Source: Aggregatilineales bacterium
GTDB taxonomy: Bacteria; Chloroflexota; Anaerolineae; Aggregatilineales; Phototrophicaceae
DNA length: 64,000 nucleotides
Direction: 5' to 3'
NCBI GenBank assembly: GCA_030834905.1
Contig: JAUQWZ010000011.1
Location: 62,001 to 126,000 of the forward strand
Under the pieces are notes generated by a model, which saw nothing but the letters and a program-made list of their open reading frames with translations, was not told the DNA's origin and searched no databases. The stretch's first letter is position 1. Each line of letters opens with the position of its first letter. Positions 25,810 to 34,779 of the stretch are shown in pieces. A program made the position numbers and the translations under genes.

Positions 25810-27018
25810 ATGAAGCAGAGAATTGTCGTTCTTGGCGCGGGTTACGCGGGGATGCTGGCGGCGCTGCGGCTGGCTGGCAAGGCGCGGGGCGCGGATATTA
25901 CGCTGGTGAACGCATCCGATCAGTTTGTCGAGCGCATCCGTCTGCACCAGCGGGCGACCGGGCAGCAGCTCAGACAGCGCCCGATTCAGGCGCTGCTGCG
26001 CGGTACCGGCGTCCGGTTTGTCCAGGGGCGCGTCACCGATCTGGATTTGCAGGCGCGGGCGATCCGTGTCGATACGCTGGCGGAACCGCTGGCTTACGAT
26101 ACGCTGGTATTCGCCCTCGGCAGCCGCACCGATCTCGACAGCGTGCCCGGCGCGCGCCAGTACGCCACTGCCACCGAATCGCCCCAGTTCCGCGAACGGA
26201 TGGCGCAGGTTGCCGCGTCGGGCGGGCGGCTGCTGGTGGTGGGCGGCGGTCTGACCGGCATTGAAGCCGCCGCCGAAACCGCCGAAATCTATCCCAATGT
26301 AAAGGTCACGCTGGTGACACGCGGGAAGCTCGGCAGCGGTCTTTCGGACAAAGCGGGGCGCTATCTGCGCCAGACATTTGGTAAACTGGGAATTGAAGTT
26401 CAGGAATATACGGCTGTGACGCAGGTCGAAGCCGGGCGGCTGCACACCGGCGCGGGTCAGCCAATTCCATTCGACCTCTGCCTGTGGACGGGCGCGTTTG
26501 TCGCTTCGCCGCTGGCGCAAGAAGCCGGTTTTGCGATCAATTCACGCGGACAGATTCTGGTCGATCCGTATCTGCGCTCGCTGTCGCACCCGCAGGTGTA
26601 CGCGGTTGGCGATGCTGGCATCCCGGCGGATAACAGCGGCATGAACCTGCGCATGGCGTGCGCGACGGCGATGCCGATGGCTGCTCACGCGGTGGATAAC
26701 ATCGCCGCGCAGTTGAAGGGACGCGGGCTGAAGCCTTACGACTTCGCCTACTTTTTCCAGTGCATCAGCCTGGGGCGGCAGCGAGGATTGATTCAGTTGG
26801 TCTACGCCGACGACTCGCCGCGCGAGCGCGTTTTCACCGGCAGGTTTGGCGCGTGGTTCAAAGAGATGATCTGCAAGTACACAACCATAATGCTGAAGTA
26901 TGAGCGCCGGTTTCCGGGCGTCTATCCTTCGGGTCCGGTGCTGGCGAAGTTCGGCGCTGCCCCGGCACACGCCAACGTGAAGGGAGCTACCGGCAGCGCC
27001 GCCGCCCGTAATTCGTAA
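25810..27018 (+). CDS. NDH-2-like FAD-dependent pyridine-nucleotide oxidoreductase
   Basis: A 402-aa flavoprotein with two Rossmann motifs: the FAD-binding VVLGAGYAGMLAALRLAG at the N-terminus and the NAD(P)-binding LLVVGGGLTGIEAAAETAE near residue 140. A third conserved site, QVYAVGDAGIP, contacts the FAD. It resembles type II NADH:quinone dehydrogenases and sulfide-quinone reductase relatives, but the family is broad and the electron acceptor cannot be named. There is no clear membrane anchor. The start ATG 25810 has GTGAGGATGA upstream. The gene forms an operon with the ECF41 sigma factor nine bases downstream, and an ECF41 promoter precedes it, so it is probably the sigma factor's own target. 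Confidence 0.87.
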   Translation: MKQRIVVLGAGYAGMLAALRLAGKARGADITLVNASDQFVERIRLHQRATGQQLRQRPIQALLRGTGVRFVQGRVTDLDLQARAIRVDTLAEPLAYDTLVFALGSRTDLDSVPGARQYATATESPQFRERMAQVAASGGRLLVVGGGLTGIEAAAETAEIYPNVKVTLVTRGKLGSGLSDKAGRYLRQTFGKLGIEVQEYTAVTQVEAGRLHTGAGQPIPFDLCLWTGAFVASPLAQEAGFAINSRGQILVDPYLRSLSHPQVYAVGDAGIPADNSGMNLRMACATAMPMAAHAVDNIAAQLKGRGLKPYDFAYFFQCISLGRQRGLIQLVYADDSPRERVFTGRFGAWFKEMICKYTTIMLKYERRFPGVYPSGPVLAKFGAAPAHANVKGATGSAAARNS

Positions 27019-27027
27019 CGAGGTACG

Positions 27028-27948
27028 ATGATCGAGAATTTCGAGACTTACCGACCGCTGCTGTTCGCCATCGCCTACCGGATGCTCGGCAGCGCCATGG
27101 AAGCTGAGGACGCCGTCCAGGAAGCCTATCTGCGCTTTCAGGCGACTCCGCCTGAGGAAATCCGCGCCCTCAAGCCGTTCCTGACCACCATCGTGACGCG
27201 CCTGTGCCTCGACCAGTTGAAATCGGCGCGGGCGCAGCGCGAAACCTACGTCGGTTACTGGCTGCCAGAACCGGTGCGAACCGACGACGATAGCGAATGG
27301 ATCAAGCCGATGAGCGTGGAAAATGCGGCGGTCACTCACGAATCCGTCTCAATGGCATTTCTCATCCTGCTGGAAAAGCTGTCCCCGGTGGAGCGGGCGG
27401 TATTCCTGCTGCGCGAGGTCTTTGATTTCGAGTACAGCGAGATCGCTGATTTCGTCGGCAAGGAGGAAGCCGCCTGCCGCCAGGCATTTCACCGGGCGCG
27501 GCAGCGCGTCAGCCAGCAGCGCTCGCGCTTTCGGGCATCGGCGGAAGCCCGCCAGCGTATCACCCAGCGCTTCCTCGAAGCCAGTTATGATGGCTCGGTC
27601 GAGGCGTTCATGAGCCTGCTGGCGGAAGACGTGGTTGCGATTGCCGACGGCGGCGGCAAAATCAGCGGCGCGGGTCTGTACCCGGTCATTGGACGCGAAA
27701 AAGTCGCCCGTCTGTATTCCGGTCTTGTCCACCGCGCCCCGGCAAACCTCACCGCCGAGGTTGCCCCGATCAACGGCGTTCCAGCGATCATCCTGTGGGT
27801 CGATGGCGGCGTGTTTTCGATCATCCTGCTCGAAATCGAAGGCGACTCCATCACTCAGATCTGCAACGTCGTCAACCCGGACAAGCTGCGGCACGTTCAG
27901 GATGCGAGCACCGGCGTCACCCGTTCAGAACCCGGTGACGCCGTGTAG
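27028..27948 (+). CDS. ECF41-family sigma factor (SigJ-like) with SnoaL-like C-terminal domain
   Basis: A 306-aa sigma factor. Region 2 contains LLFAIAYRMLGSAMEAEDAV and FLTTIVTRLCLDQLKSAR. Region 4 contains LSPVERAVFLLREVFDFEY then EIADFVGKEEAACRQAFHRA. About 100 further residues form the SnoaL-like domain that in ECF41 proteins replaces a separate anti-sigma factor, and the hallmark NPDKL occurs near the end (VVNPDKLRHV). ECF41 genes are typically next to an oxidoreductase, carboxymuconolactone decarboxylase or epimerase gene; here the flavoprotein is upstream. Autoregulation through the promoter at 25746-25772 is likely. Confidence 0.93.
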   Translation: MIENFETYRPLLFAIAYRMLGSAMEAEDAVQEAYLRFQATPPEEIRALKPFLTTIVTRLCLDQLKSARAQRETYVGYWLPEPVRTDDDSEWIKPMSVENAAVTHESVSMAFLILLEKLSPVERAVFLLREVFDFEYSEIADFVGKEEAACRQAFHRARQRVSQQRSRFRASAEARQRITQRFLEASYDGSVEAFMSLLAEDVVAIADGGGKISGAGLYPVIGREKVARLYSGLVHRAPANLTAEVAPINGVPAIILWVDGGVFSIILLEIEGDSITQICNVVNPDKLRHVQDASTGVTRSEPGDAV

Positions 27949-28026
27949 GGGGACTGATGCTGTGGGGGCGTGATAAGTCCTAAAGAGACTCAAAACAGCA
28001 CCTTTAGTGTGCTTGTCTTTTCGGAG

Positions 28027-28046
28027 CCGGACAATTTATTGTCTGG
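28027..28046. repeat. Hairpin in the gap between convergent genes
   Basis: CCGGACAA (28027-28034) pairs with TTGTCTGG (28039-28046), eight pairs with one G-U, around TTTA. It lies between the stops of the ECF41 gene and the minus-strand GT-C gene. There is no T-run on either side, so the terminator role is uncertain. The rest of the 218-bp gap ends in a pyrimidine-rich TTACTTCTCTTACTTC tract (about 28118-28165). Confidence 0.4.
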
Positions 28047-28166
28047 CGGCGCGGACACACATAGCCTGCCTTCTTAACCTGGCACATATGGCGGACACGA
28101 CGGCATGATACCTCCCACATCCCTTACTTCTCTTACTTCTTTTACTTTCTCTACTTCCCTTTTCCC

Positions 28167-30839
28167 TCACCCCACCTGCTGCGAAAGATCATCGTCCGCC
28201 GCATCCTCAATGAAGGCGGCAAAACCGTCTTCGCCCAACGGCGGGATGCGGAACAGCACAAACGAATCCTCTGGCTGGTAGGTCTGGATCAACTGAACAG
28301 CGCCATCGGGGAATTTAGCGCGCAGCCACTCCTGCGTTGCCACGTCATCAGCCGCCATAAACAGCAGAATGTCCCGGTTTATATCCAGCATGTACGGCTC
28401 GGCGTGACCGCGCGCATCCTGAAGGTACTGCGGCACGCTGGCGAGGTCGGGAATCCCGTTCGGGTAGTCCATCTGTCCGGCGGCAATACCAACCGCGCGG
28501 TGATCCCACCACGCCGGACGATTGATGATGAAGGTATTGCCGAAGCCCGTGTTCTCGCCAAAACTTCGCAGATACAGCCCGGCTTCGCTGTAGGGGTAGG
28601 CGCTGATGAGATAGGTTTCCTGATAGTCCTCGAAGTAGGTCGTCCGGTTGGAGGCGAAGCTGCCCGCCACCAGACCCACCGCAATCAGCAGCACCACCAG
28701 CACCCCGCCGATGCCGCCAATCAGCCGCAGCGTCGAACGCAGCATCACCGCCAGCGGCAGCGCCACCAGCAGAAAGGCAAGCGGCAGCGTGCCGGACATA
28801 CGGGTAAAGCTGGGATTCTCCAGCGGTTGGGCAATGGCGAAGGCAGACGGCAGCAGCAGGATCATAAAGACGACTGGCAACGCCCAGGTGAACGGATCGC
28901 GCCGCCGGAATATGCGCCCGATCCACGCGGCGGCACCGACGACGATCAAGCCGCCGGTAATGGGGTCAAATGCCGGTTCGTTGGGGTAATTCTGGAACCA
29001 GGCGACGTCGCCCTTCCAGTTGTACATCAGCAGCGCGTTACGGATATTGGTGACCAGCGTCGGGAAATTCTGCTGGAAGGCTTCAACCCGTTCCTCAAAC
29101 GTCGGCTGCCGGAAGATGAGGTTGCCATCCTCGTCGGTCGTCTGGGTGATCTCATCGCCAAACAGCCGCCCGGATGTACGCCGCCAGTAATCTTCGGGAT
29201 ACTGAACCGAATAGCTGAACAGCGGCAGATAGACGATCAGCGCTACCAGCCCCAGCGCGAGACAGTTCAGCAGAAAACGCCGCCCATCGCGCCGCAGATA
29301 GAAGAACAGCGCCACCACCATGCAGACCAGCACCACCAACGGCATCATGCGGAACGCCTGATAGGTGTATAACCCAAACCCCAGCGCCAGCCCCGCCAGC
29401 ACAAAATCACCCCGGCGGTTGCCGCGCAGCGCCCGCGCCAGAAACAACACCAGCAGCGCCGTTGCCAGCGGCATCAGCACGATACGTTCACCCAACCGGC
29501 TGATGATGACGTGCCAGTAGCTGATCGCCACGAACGCCGCCGCCAGCAGCCCGACCAGCGTGCCTAAGTGTCGCTCGCGCTCGCCGATGATGGCACGCCC
29601 CATCCAGAACAGCACCGGAATGGTCAGAACACCCTCAATGGCGTTCAGCAGCTTGAGGGTGTGAAAGTCCACGCCCAGACCGGGCAGCATCGATACCAGC
29701 GCCAGCGCGTAAAACTGCATCGACTCACGCCCGCCGTTGTTGGCAAAAAACACGTCTGACGCGCCGTGAAACAGCCGTTCGCTGTCCAGCAGCATTTCAA
29801 CATGATCGCTGGTCATCTCGCGCGGCAGCAGATCGAGATCGGTCAGACGAAAATAAGCGCCCACCAGCATGATAGCGATCAGCGCCAGCGCCGTCCACGA
29901 GGGGCGAAAACGGATACTGGCGAGACGTTCGACCAGTTTTGCGGGTGACCCGCCTGCTGGTGCCAGCGCGGCGATCCCCAGCGCGATACTGCCCGCCCAC
30001 GCCAGCCCGCCCGGCAGCGTAATGCGGTTGTCCAGCGTCAGCCACACCGCCGCGCCGCCCAGCGCGATAGCAGCGGCAAGCACTATCAGGCGGCGCGCGC
30101 TGACTGCCGTATCGTCCCCTGACTCGTGCGCAACCAGCGACACCGAACCGCGCCCGCTGAAAAATTCCGACACCAGCCACACGGCAAAGCCAACCAGCAG
30201 GAACGGCATCCCCACGTTTAGCCCATCAAATTCCGAGCGCGTTTCGGCGGATACCATCGTCAGCGTTCCCCACCACGCCAGCAGAAACGCAGCCGCGCGC
30301 AGCACAAGCTGTAGCAGTTCGACCCGCGCGCTCACCACGTCTTCAATCTGGGGAATTTCGGGAACGTCCGGGCGCGGCTGTGCTGAACGCTCGCGCCGCA
30401 GTCCGGGCAGCACCACCTGCGCCTGATCGCGCCCGCCCGCCCCGGCGTAAGCCGGGCGCAGGGCTGGCTTCGCCTGCGCGGACATCATCGGCGTGCGCGC
30501 GACTGTCACCAGCGCCCGCAGCGTCGTTAGCGGTTGACGGCGAAACTGGCTGAGCGCTTCCGCCAGCGTCAGGTCTTCAAAGGCAACTTCAGGCGGCTGA
30601 TCGCCGTCTTCCGCTGGTGGAATGACCGTCTCCAGCAGGATCGGCGTTTCATAATTGGGCTGCATAGTGGGCTGCGCCGATGTTTCAACCGGTTCGGGGG
30701 CATCCAGCGTCACCACCGCGAACGAATCAACCTCGCTTGACTCAATCTCAACGAGTGGCGACTCATCCCGGTCGGTTGTTTCCGGCGCTTCGGCATCGGC
30801 GTCCAGCGGTTCCTGATGGTTGTGTTCAGGATCAGTCAT
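28167..30839 (-). CDS. GT-C family (PMT/ArnT-like) membrane glycosyltransferase
   Basis: An 890-aa protein. The first 100 residues are acidic and probably cytoplasmic (EPLDADAEAPETTDRDESP). About 12-14 membrane spans follow from residue 180. The acidic/His loop LLPREMTSDHVEMLLDSERL lies in the position of the catalytic first loop of GT39/GT83 enzymes, followed by FFANNGGRESMQFYALAL. The last 150 residues form a soluble domain. It most likely moves a sugar from a lipid-phosphate carrier onto a glycan or protein outside the membrane. It overlaps the downstream-listed methyltransferase by eight bases (30832-30839) and forms part of a four-gene minus-strand glycan cluster. Confidence 0.82.
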   Translation of the reverse strand: MTDPEHNHQEPLDADAEAPETTDRDESPLVEIESSEVDSFAVVTLDAPEPVETSAQPTMQPNYETPILLETVIPPAEDGDQPPEVAFEDLTLAEALSQFRRQPLTTLRALVTVARTPMMSAQAKPALRPAYAGAGGRDQAQVVLPGLRRERSAQPRPDVPEIPQIEDVVSARVELLQLVLRAAAFLLAWWGTLTMVSAETRSEFDGLNVGMPFLLVGFAVWLVSEFFSGRGSVSLVAHESGDDTAVSARRLIVLAAAIALGGAAVWLTLDNRITLPGGLAWAGSIALGIAALAPAGGSPAKLVERLASIRFRPSWTALALIAIMLVGAYFRLTDLDLLPREMTSDHVEMLLDSERLFHGASDVFFANNGGRESMQFYALALVSMLPGLGVDFHTLKLLNAIEGVLTIPVLFWMGRAIIGERERHLGTLVGLLAAAFVAISYWHVIISRLGERIVLMPLATALLVLFLARALRGNRRGDFVLAGLALGFGLYTYQAFRMMPLVVLVCMVVALFFYLRRDGRRFLLNCLALGLVALIVYLPLFSYSVQYPEDYWRRTSGRLFGDEITQTTDEDGNLIFRQPTFEERVEAFQQNFPTLVTNIRNALLMYNWKGDVAWFQNYPNEPAFDPITGGLIVVGAAAWIGRIFRRRDPFTWALPVVFMILLLPSAFAIAQPLENPSFTRMSGTLPLAFLLVALPLAVMLRSTLRLIGGIGGVLVVLLIAVGLVAGSFASNRTTYFEDYQETYLISAYPYSEAGLYLRSFGENTGFGNTFIINRPAWWDHRAVGIAAGQMDYPNGIPDLASVPQYLQDARGHAEPYMLDINRDILLFMAADDVATQEWLRAKFPDGAVQLIQTYQPEDSFVLFRIPPLGEDGFAAFIEDAADDDLSQQVG

Positions 30840-31761
30840 GCGGCTGCTCCGGTTTCCGCCCTTTGATCGCCAGATTCACAGTCGCGCGGTCGGGCGTTTC
30901 GTTGATGACATTCTTGCGGTCGAAAAAGTTCAGCACCTTCAGCCCCAGATTGATGGGATTGAGCAGGCTGCCGTCGTTTTTGTCGAAGGTGGTGCGGTCA
31001 GCCGCGTTCGCCATCGTTTCGGGCAGCATCCCGCTTTCCAGCAGCGGCTTTCCAATGCCGTAGACCAGATTGTGGATGAACGGGAACGAATAATGTGTGA
31101 ACGACCGTTCTTCCTCGACCTCAAATCCGACATTCAGCACCGCCGCCCGCAGGTCGTCGCGCCAGTACAGGCGCACGTGGTTCGCCCAGATTCCGGCAAA
31201 CATGCCGTGGCTGATATGGGTTCGGAACAGGCTTTCCAGCGTCCGGTTAATGGGATCCCACAGGAACGGATAATCGGCATTGGGGACGGTGATGGCGACC
31301 ACCCCACCCGGCTTGAGGACGCGATAGACCTCCTTCAGCGCCGAAACGTCGTCATCCACATGTTCGAGAATTTCTGAAAGGATGGCGGCGTCAAAACTGT
31401 TGTCTTTGTAGGGCAGCGCGTAGATGTTGGCGTTGTTCAGCGCCACATCCGGCAGATGCCCGACGTTCGCCTTCGCTTTGAGGATCACGTCCCAGTCCAA
31501 TTCCGCGCCGACCAACCGGCAGCGGCTGACATGACGGATCATGTTCAGGTAGAAGCCCCGCCCGCAGGGTATATCGAGGATCAGCTTGTCATCAGTCGGC
31601 TCAATCCAGTCAAAGATCGTCTGTACGCGCTTCTTGAACGCCATATCGGCTTCGTTGCGCGTCATGTAGGCGATCATCTCAGGAGTGATGGCGGGTTTAT
31701 CTGCCTGCCTCACGGAAGCGCCGTTATGGTTTGGCGGCGTGTGCGTAGAAGAACTGTTCAT
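30832..31761 (-). CDS. Class I SAM-dependent methyltransferase (Methyltransf_11 type)
   Basis: About 309 aa. The SAM-binding glycine motif is LILDIPCGRGFYLNMI, with a following acidic VGAELDWDV, then AAILSEILEHVDDDVSALKEVYRVLKPGG, the usual motif II/III pattern of small-molecule methyltransferases. The reading frame starts at 31863, but the ATG at 31761 (MNSSSTH) reduces the overlap with the GT4 gene to 38 bases. It is followed by, and overlaps, the GT-C gene. A role in methylating a sugar or lipid of the surface glycan is inferred from neighbours only. Confidence 0.87.
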   Translation of the reverse strand: MNSSSTHTPPNHNGASVRQADKPAITPEMIAYMTRNEADMAFKKRVQTIFDWIEPTDDKLILDIPCGRGFYLNMIRHVSRCRLVGAELDWDVILKAKANVGHLPDVALNNANIYALPYKDNSFDAAILSEILEHVDDDVSALKEVYRVLKPGGVVAITVPNADYPFLWDPINRTLESLFRTHISHGMFAGIWANHVRLYWRDDLRAAVLNVGFEVEEERSFTHYSFPFIHNLVYGIGKPLLESGMLPETMANAADRTTFDKNDGSLLNPINLGLKVLNFFDRKNVINETPDRATVNLAIKGRKPEQPHD

Positions 31762-32914
31762 AGCGATCAACCGTCTCTTTGAAGGAAAAAATCTGCTCGA
31801 TGAGTGCGCGCGGCTTGCGGTACTGATCGGGCTGATCCAGCACCTCCAGCAGCGCCTCGCCAATCGAGCGCCAGTCGCCCATCTTAGCGAGCTTGCCCAT
31901 GCCCGTCACCTGAACGGGCACGCGCCCGCCGGGAATATTGGTCGCCACGACCGGCGTGCCGCCAAGCATCGCTTCGACCTGCGCCAGCGCGAAGCATTCG
32001 CTGTCGCTGGTCAGCAGCAGCACATCGCACGCCGCGTAGAAGTCAGCCACCGCCTGTGGGTCTTCCAGCAGCCCCAGGAACACCAACTGGTCGCGGTACT
32101 GGTTCACCAGCGACTGCTGGCGTTCCCAGGTGTTTTCGTAGGCGATCTGGTGTTCCCCGGCAAACACCAGCCGCGCGTTCGGGTACTTCTGGTTGACAAT
32201 TTCGAGCGCCTGAATTGCCAGATCAGGGCGCTTCTCCTCGACAAAGCGGTGAGCGAAGCCGATCACCGGTCCGCCGTCCTTTGACCATTCGGATCGCAGC
32301 ACCTCCACCCGCTGCGGGTTGGGCAGCGGCATGTAAACTGGCGGATAGTTGACGTTCACCTTGTCAAGGAACGGCTGAAGGTAATACGAGTTGTCGGCGT
32401 AGTCCTGACTATACGCAATCACCGCCGCCGCCTGCCGCGCCGCGATCTCATACATCCAGAACATGACGCTGCGGATAAACCGGTTGAGCAGCCCGCCCGG
32501 CAGGATCAGGTCGCCATGATGGGTGATGACCAGCTTCCTACCGGTAATCTTTGACAGGAAGGCGATCAGCGCCGTTTCCAGCATCGGCGTGTGAATGCTG
32601 ACCACGTCATGTTCCCGCATCAGGCGATACGCCGCCCAGGGATAGGCGGGCATAATCATCCCCCGGCTCATGCGGATCGGTGCCCACAGGCGAACGATGC
32701 GCACGCCTTCGTGCATCGTCACGTCGTCACGCGGCAGGTCGTGGCGGTAGCGCGCCGTCAGCACTGTGACTTCGTGACCGCGCCGCACCAGTTCTTCCGC
32801 CACCCGCTGGACGTGAATCGTCAGCCCGGTGCGGTGGGGAAAGTAATACAGCAGGCAGATGAGTATTTTGAGCTTGCGCTCAGGTGTTCCTTCAATCAAT
32901 GGATTGACCGTCAT
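31724..32914 (-). CDS. GT4-family glycosyltransferase (GT-B fold)
   Basis: A 396-aa cytoplasmic or membrane-associated glycosyltransferase. The N-terminal half has LLYYFPHRTGLTIHVQRVAEEL, typical of the acceptor-binding domain. The C-terminal half has GFAHRFVEEKRPDLAIQALE and the nucleotide-sugar-binding LLTSDSECFALAQVEAMLGG with the E-x7-E pattern of GT4 retaining enzymes. Substrate cannot be read. It overlaps the methyltransferase, implying one transcript with 28167-31761. Confidence 0.92.
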   Translation of the reverse strand: MTVNPLIEGTPERKLKILICLLYYFPHRTGLTIHVQRVAEELVRRGHEVTVLTARYRHDLPRDDVTMHEGVRIVRLWAPIRMSRGMIMPAYPWAAYRLMREHDVVSIHTPMLETALIAFLSKITGRKLVITHHGDLILPGGLLNRFIRSVMFWMYEIAARQAAAVIAYSQDYADNSYYLQPFLDKVNVNYPPVYMPLPNPQRVEVLRSEWSKDGGPVIGFAHRFVEEKRPDLAIQALEIVNQKYPNARLVFAGEHQIAYENTWERQQSLVNQYRDQLVFLGLLEDPQAVADFYAACDVLLLTSDSECFALAQVEAMLGGTPVVATNIPGGRVPVQVTGMGKLAKMGDWRSIGEALLEVLDQPDQYRKPRALIEQIFSFKETVDRYEQFFYAHAAKP

Positions 32915-32976
32915 GCTGTTGAACCTGAGAAGAATAAATGCCTCTGGAGCCTATCTGAACATTCAGAATTTGTCTT

Positions 32977-33021
32977 GTAGGGGCGCTCCCATCTGCGATG
33001 GGACACGTGCTGCGCCTCTAC
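32977..33021. repeat. REP-like imperfect palindrome
   Basis: GTAGGGGCG (32977-32985) pairs with CGCCTCTAC (33013-33021) with one mismatch, and inside it TCCCAT (32987-32992) pairs with ATGGGA (32998-33003). It occupies the gap between the GT4 gene and the UPF0104 gene. It shares the GTAGGG/CTAC edges of the other REP-like repeats of this window. Confidence 0.55.
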
Positions 33022-33048
33022 TCACAGGACGCTAAAAGCTGGAGTCCG

Positions 33049-34068
33049 TCACACTGAATGACCGGGTGGCGGTGGCGCTATCTCCATTCGCCGCATCCCC
33101 TGCGACAGCTGCTCCCACGAGATACCCTCGCGCATAAAGCCAATGACGCCCAGAACCGCCACCACCATCAGATTCAGCCCGTGTACCAGCAGCGCGAAGG
33201 CGGTCGCGGCTTCGACTGGCTCGCCGTAACCCATCGCCTGAAGCACCAGCAGAATCGACAGTTCATACGTTCCCAGGTTACCGGGAACGGCGGGCACTGC
33301 CACCACGAACGACGCCGCCGCCGTGAACAAACAGGTCACCACCCAGTCTGCCTGATCATAGAAGGCGAACATGAGCACCCAACCAGACGCCAGCGAAAAC
33401 GCCCAGCTAATCACCGTCCACAGCAGCGTATTGGCGAGAGCAGCCGGTTGGGTCAGTGGTCGCAAGCCATCGAGGAAATGCCCGACAAAGGCGGTCACAT
33501 CGAAGCGTCCTAGCAGCGGAATACGCGCCGCCACCACCTCGACCAGCTTCAGCGCCCGCGCTCGCTGGCTTGCCATGAGCACCAGCGCCAGGAAGCCGCC
33601 CAGCGCCAATGGCGCGAACAACGCCGCCGCCGCCCTCAGTTCATCGGGCAGCGGTCCGGCGGTCAGGGCAGCGGCGGTGATAATCAGCACTGCCAGCAGG
33701 TCAAGCATTCGTTCGACAATAATGGTGCTGGTCGATTTGAAGAACGGCACTGGCGGAGTCGCTCGCGCTGCCAGAAATGCCCGCGCCACCTCGCCGATGC
33801 GCAGCGGCAGAATGCCGTTGACCAGATACGCCACGTTCAGGATGCTGAACGCCCGGCTCAACGGCAGCCCGCCGCTGAGCAGCACGCGCCAGCGCACCGC
33901 CCGCGCCGCCAGCCCGACCACAATCAGCGCCGTGGCGGGCACCAGATAAACATAGCGCGCGTGCCGAAGGGCATCGCCCAGCAGGCGTACATCCATTTGT
34001 CGCGCAACAAAATAGACCGCCGCGACGCTCACCAGAGCGCCTAGCAGCCCGATTCGCCAGTGTTTCAA
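33049..34068 (-). CDS. UPF0104 / AglD-type integral membrane protein (LPG_synthase_TM)
   Basis: A 339-aa protein with about eight membrane spans, starting MKHWRIGLLGALVSVAAVYF. It has family features such as LAARAVRWRVLL, then NGILPLRIGEVARAFLAAR and STIIVERMLDLLAV, and AVPAVPGNLGTYELSILLVL late. This is the PF03706 family, which includes the membrane part of lysyl-phosphatidylglycerol synthase and archaeal AglD, often found with glycan and lipid-carrier enzymes. A transport or flippase role is likely but unproven. It is the first gene of the minus-strand glycan cluster. Confidence 0.85.
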   Translation of the reverse strand: MKHWRIGLLGALVSVAAVYFVARQMDVRLLGDALRHARYVYLVPATALIVVGLAARAVRWRVLLSGGLPLSRAFSILNVAYLVNGILPLRIGEVARAFLAARATPPVPFFKSTSTIIVERMLDLLAVLIITAAALTAGPLPDELRAAAALFAPLALGGFLALVLMASQRARALKLVEVVAARIPLLGRFDVTAFVGHFLDGLRPLTQPAALANTLLWTVISWAFSLASGWVLMFAFYDQADWVVTCLFTAAASFVVAVPAVPGNLGTYELSILLVLQAMGYGEPVEAATAFALLVHGLNLMVVAVLGVIGFMREGISWEQLSQGMRRMEIAPPPPGHSV

Positions 34069-34225
34069 GACAGTTCCTCTGTGCTCACGTCGGATATTTT
34101 AGCATAGAAGCTGACAAACGAACCCTATGTGTTCGTTGCCGGAGCCGGGCACGCCGCCACGAATCCCCGCGCTTTATATGTCGTCGCGTCTATGCAAAAG
34201 AGGCTGTGCGCCCAAGCTGCCCGCC

Positions 34226-34254
34226 TTGACGGGCAGCGGCAATCAGACTATAAT
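34226..34254 (+). promoter_or_regulatory. Strong sigma-70 promoter of the tRNA-Gly gene
   Basis: TTGACG (34226-34231), a 17-base spacer, and a perfect TATAAT (34249-34254). The tRNA starts 13 bases later. Confidence 0.9.
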
Positions 34255-34266
34255 GACCTCACATTC

Positions 34267-34339
34267 GCGGGTTTAGCTCAGTTGGTAGAGCGTTTGCTTC
34301 CCAAGCAAAATGTCGTGAGTTCGAGTCTCATAACCCGCT
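34267..34339 (+). tRNA. tRNA-Gly(CCC)
   Basis: A complete cloverleaf. Acceptor GCGGGTT (34267-34273) pairs with AACCCGC (34332-34338). D-stem GCTC/GAGC. Anticodon stem TTTGC/GCAAA with loop TTCCCAA, anticodon CCC at 34300-34302. T-stem GTGAG/CTCAT with loop TTCGAGT. Discriminator T at 34339, usual for bacterial tRNA-Gly. No CCA is encoded. The 3' half is the attachment site of the island to its right. Confidence 0.97.
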
Positions 34340-34347
34340 TCCCTCAA
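34298..34347 (+). repeat. attL-type direct repeat (tRNA-Gly 3' half)
   Basis: Runs from the anticodon loop to CCCTCAA just after the tRNA. It is identical to 59843-59892 except A34304 versus G59849. Confidence 0.9.
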
Positions 34348-34357
34348 TTATCATCTG

Positions 34358-34382
34358 AATGTCCTCCATTTGAGGACATTTT
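34358..34382 (+). terminator. Terminator after the reconstituted tRNA-Gly
   Basis: AATGTCCTC (34358-34366) pairs with GAGGACATT (34372-34380) around CATTT, followed by TTGATT. It differs from the terminator after the displaced copy, as expected if this side belongs to the island. Confidence 0.75.
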
Positions 34383-34389
34383 GATTCTG

Positions 34390-34765
34390 AGCGGGCTGCT
34401 GTGCGACCGGTGTGCCTTCGCGATACCGAGGGGAATGCCGCGCGGCGGGTTGGAAGTCGCCATCGATACACACGATGAGCCGTTCTACGGCAAAACTCCA
34501 GAACTGCTGACCTACACCTGCAAGACGCGGGCGAAAGCAGGGACGACGCATTTCTTTCGGATCGCCAGCGCCTATGTCATCTGGCGTGAGGTGCGTTTGA
34601 CGCTCGCTCTGACGTATGTGCTGCCCGAAGATGACCTGCCCGGTGTGGTCGAGCGCTTACTCCAGCGCCTGGGTCATCTGGGACTGCACGCGGCGGTGCT
34701 GTATCTGGATAAAGGCTTCTGTTCGGGTGACATCCTGCGCGATGGACGCCAGGTGGCACTCCCGG
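34390..34765 (+). pseudogene. Fragment of a DDE transposase (IS4/ISH-like, exact family unsure)
   Basis: An internal piece without start or end. Residues such as LEVAIDTHDEPFYGK and LHAAVLYLDKGFCSGDIL look like two of the catalytic Asp blocks of a DDE transposase. The open frame continues upstream through the tRNA and downstream into a different transposase, so it is a chance in-frame join of remnants rather than a functional gene. It lies at the island's left edge. Confidence 0.55.
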
Positions 34766-34779
34766 CAGCCGAAGCCAAC

